Part shown: in pieces, positions 6,225-7,453 of the stretch
Layout of the letters: each line of letters starts with the position of its first letter
How positions within the stretch are numbered: position 1 is the first letter of the stretch
Assembly: GCA_964519835.1 (NCBI GenBank)
Contig: CAZFLD010000137.1
Coordinates: forward strand, 1-7,453
Direction of reading: 5' to 3'
Length of the DNA: 7,453 nt
From: CAZFLD01 sp964519835
GTDB taxonomy: Bacteria > Spirochaetota > Spirochaetia > DSM-27196 > CAZFLD01
Made by a program: the position numbers and the translations under genes
The notes under the pieces: model-generated
What the model was told of the DNA's origin: nothing
Databases searched by the model: none
The model's input: the letters and a program-made list of their open reading frames with translations, nothing else

Positions 6225-7397
6225 GAAATGGTTGAAGTGGTTCTGGTCGGTGCGGGGCCTATCGGTATCGAAGTAGCGGCGGGTCTTTTGTCCTGCGGTA
6301 TTTCGTACGTGCACATCGAGTCGTCATGTCTGGCGCACACAATCACCCGATGGCCGTCCGAGGCCAAGTTCCTCAGCTCTCCGGAGCGGGTCGAGATTGC
6401 GGGCGTTCCCATGCAGACAAGCCACCAAGAGGCGGTGTCCGGCGAAGAGTACGTTGCCTACTTGCGCTCCGTCGTCGAATACTACGATCTACAGATACAT
6501 CTCTACGAGCGGGTCACGGCCATCTCGGGCGTGGCCGGCGACTTTACGGTTACTACCGACCGGCGCGGCACCGAGGCACGGTATCGCGCCCGGCGGATCG
6601 TTCTGGCCACGGGAGACATGAACCGTCCGCGGAGGATAGGCATTCCCGGCGAGGATCTGCCGCACGTGTCCCACCGCTTTGCCGATCCTCACCCGTACTT
6701 CCGGCAGCGGCTGTTGATAGTCGGCGGCCGCAACAGCGCGGTGGAGGCCGCCCTGCGGTGCTTTCGTATGGGAGCTACGGTGGCAATCAGCTACCGGCGG
6801 CCCACCTTCGAGAAGACGCACCTGTACTCGCGCTACCACCTCGAGATCGGCATCTTAACCGGGAAAAACTCGATCGCTTTCTATCCCTCTACAGTTCCGG
6901 TGGAGATCCGCCGGGACGAGGTCGTGTTGGAGGAGCGTCCGTTTGAGGCGGACACCGTGGGTTCCGCAGGAACACACGCTCCGGGCCGCCGCTTTACGGT
7001 GCCCGCGGACTTTGTGCTCGTGGCGGCCGGCTTTGACGCCGACATGTCGCTGTTCCGCTCCCTCGGCGGAACCTTCAATGACGACGGCACGCCCGTGGTA
7101 AGCGAGGAGTCAATGGAGAGTGAGATTCCCGGCGTCTACCTTGCCGGGACGGCCGCGAACGGGGAATATCCCCGGTACAGTGTGTTTGTGGGAACCGCCC
7201 ATCATCACGCCGAGGCCATCGTGGGTCATATCTTGCGTGACACCAAGGGGCCGGCCGACAGCGACGCTCGTGACCAAGCCCCGGATGGGAAACGGGGCGG
7301 GCCGCCTCCTAGCGCATCCGGCGTGCTCGGCTGGTCCTCCGGCGCGGCGGCCGGGCGGAGGTATACTTTTGACAACGAGGACATTCGCACACACTAG
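6213..7397 (+). CDS. ypdA: YpdA-type FAD/NAD(P)H-dependent oxidoreductase (bacillithiol disulfide reductase family)
   Basis: A 394-residue cytosolic flavoprotein with the two-dinucleotide-fold layout of thioredoxin-reductase relatives. The FAD motif GAGPIG is at 13-18, SSPERVEIAGVP at 55-66, an ATG motif at 132-134, HPYFRQ at 160-165, the NAD(P)H motif GGRNSA at 171-176 followed by ISYRR at 192-196, and the C-terminal IPGVYLAGT at 305-313 with a His-rich HHH at 330-332 (family pattern RHH). It has no CxxC redox pair, as expected for YpdA and unlike TrxB. Studied YpdA proteins reduce bacillithiol disulfide with NADPH; their Cys in GGGPCG is Ile17 here, so the substrate may differ. About 50 Gly/Pro/Asp-rich residues extend beyond the usual end (S. 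aureus about 328). The ATG at 6228 (Met6) is an alternative start with AGCAGG 6 nt upstream. No bacillithiol biosynthesis genes are in the window. Confidence 0.85.
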   Translation: MSRQEMVEVVLVGAGPIGIEVAAGLLSCGISYVHIESSCLAHTITRWPSEAKFLSSPERVEIAGVPMQTSHQEAVSGEEYVAYLRSVVEYYDLQIHLYERVTAISGVAGDFTVTTDRRGTEARYRARRIVLATGDMNRPRRIGIPGEDLPHVSHRFADPHPYFRQRLLIVGGRNSAVEAALRCFRMGATVAISYRRPTFEKTHLYSRYHLEIGILTGKNSIAFYPSTVPVEIRRDEVVLEERPFEADTVGSAGTHAPGRRFTVPADFVLVAAGFDADMSLFRSLGGTFNDDGTPVVSEESMESEIPGVYLAGTAANGEYPRYSVFVGTAHHHAEAIVGHILRDTKGPADSDARDQAPDGKRGGPPPSASGVLGWSSGAAAGRRYTFDNEDIRTH

Positions 7398-7406
7398 GCC
7401 TAAAAT
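7378..7406 (+). promoter_or_regulatory. Promoter-like pair leading out of the window
   Basis: AGGACA (7378-7383; four of six matches to TTGACA) and TAAAAT (7401-7406; five of six matches to TATAAT) are separated by exactly 17 bp, spanning the stop codon of the YpdA-type gene. Start-site geometry puts +1 at about 7411-7414. A perfect 8-bp palindrome TAGGCCTA (7395-7402) sits between the two boxes and partly over the -10; it is too short to call an operator with confidence. Confidence 0.4.
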
Positions 7407-7410
7407 AAGC

Positions 7411-7453
7411 GTGTTTCTGTCTTTGCCCAAGTTCTTCACTGATTTCCGGAGTT
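7411..7453 (+). CDS. Possible 5' end of a downstream gene (GTG start, partial)
   Basis: GTG at 7411 opens a frame that stays open to the window edge and reads M-FLSLPKFFTDFRS if the GTG initiates. It lies 4 nt after the TAAAAT hexamer, close to the expected transcription start, so it could be a leaderless GTG-initiated gene. There is no Shine-Dalgarno and no ATG in the remaining bases in any plus-strand frame. Fourteen codons are too few to recognise a family, and the real start may lie past the window. Confidence 0.2.
   Translation, partial: MFLSLPKFFTDFRS

Noticed and set aside
6189..6314. N-terminal extension of the M16 peptidase to an ATG at 6314
   Set aside because: It would bury a clear signal peptide 42 residues inside the protein and overlap the divergent YpdA-type gene by about 100 bp. 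The added residues look like no known leader.
7362..7367. TATACT, five of six matches to the -10 consensus
   Set aside because: No -35-like sequence 16-18 bp upstream (CCGGCG), no TGn extension, and it lies inside codons of the YpdA-type gene tail.
7369..7374. Perfect TTGACA -35 hexamer
   Set aside because: At 16-18 bp spacing the downstream hexamers (such as CACTAG at 7392-7397) do not resemble TATAAT, and the TAAAAT at 7401 is 26 bp away. The AGGACA-TAAAAT pair fits better.
7110..7439. 109-residue minus-strand open frame at the right end
   Set aside because: Almost entirely antisense to the YpdA-type gene, with Arg/Pro/Gly-rich composition typical of shadow frames.
1..7453. Mobile element, CRISPR array, tRNA or defence-system signatures
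   Set aside because: No repeat array, terminal inverted repeats, transposase or integrase motifs, or tRNA-like cloverleaf was seen. The four genes have ordinary core or envelope roles.

Overview
The window is GC-rich and densely coding. It holds four confident protein genes: a lipoprotein (+), glutaminyl-tRNA synthetase glnS (-), a two-domain M16 zinc peptidase (-) and a YpdA-type flavin oxidoreductase (+). At the extreme ends there are hints of a fifth and a sixth gene. I see no RNA genes, CRISPR arrays, insertion sequences or long repeats. The lipobox protein and the secreted M16 peptidase point to a diderm (Gram-negative-type) bacterium. The phylum cannot be fixed from the sequence. A spirochaete or planctomycete-like lineage is my guess, resting only on the general feel of the M16 and YpdA proteins.

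Layout: at 1-54 or 1-82 there may be the tail of an upstream gene. A lipoprotein with repeated WSPDG (PD40/TolB-like) motifs runs to 1463. It converges on glnS (3227 to 1512) across 48 bp that contain two GC-rich hairpins without a T tract. The M16 peptidase (6188 to 3321) lies 93 bp upstream of glnS on the same strand, but glnS appears to have its own promoter. The M16 gene and the YpdA-like gene (6213 to 7397) diverge from start codons only 24 bp apart. Past 7397 a promoter-like pair leads out of the window.

The genes do not form one obvious pathway. glnS is a housekeeping translation gene, the M16 peptidase and the lipoprotein act in the cell envelope, and the YpdA-like protein is a cytosolic redox enzyme. 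The close divergence of M16 and ypdA suggests a shared control region but does not show a shared function.

The most interesting signals are these. (1) None of the genes has a good Shine-Dalgarno at its preferred start, and -10-like hexamers sit about 6-13 nt upstream of several start codons, which suggests leaderless or near-leaderless mRNAs. (2) A single TTAAGATA segment can be read as a -10 in both directions between M16 and ypdA. (3) The KMSKS-equivalent loop of GlnRS is degenerate (MLGKRN). (4) The cysteine next to the flavin-binding motif, important in studied YpdA proteins, is isoleucine here. I found no convincing undescribed multi-gene system.
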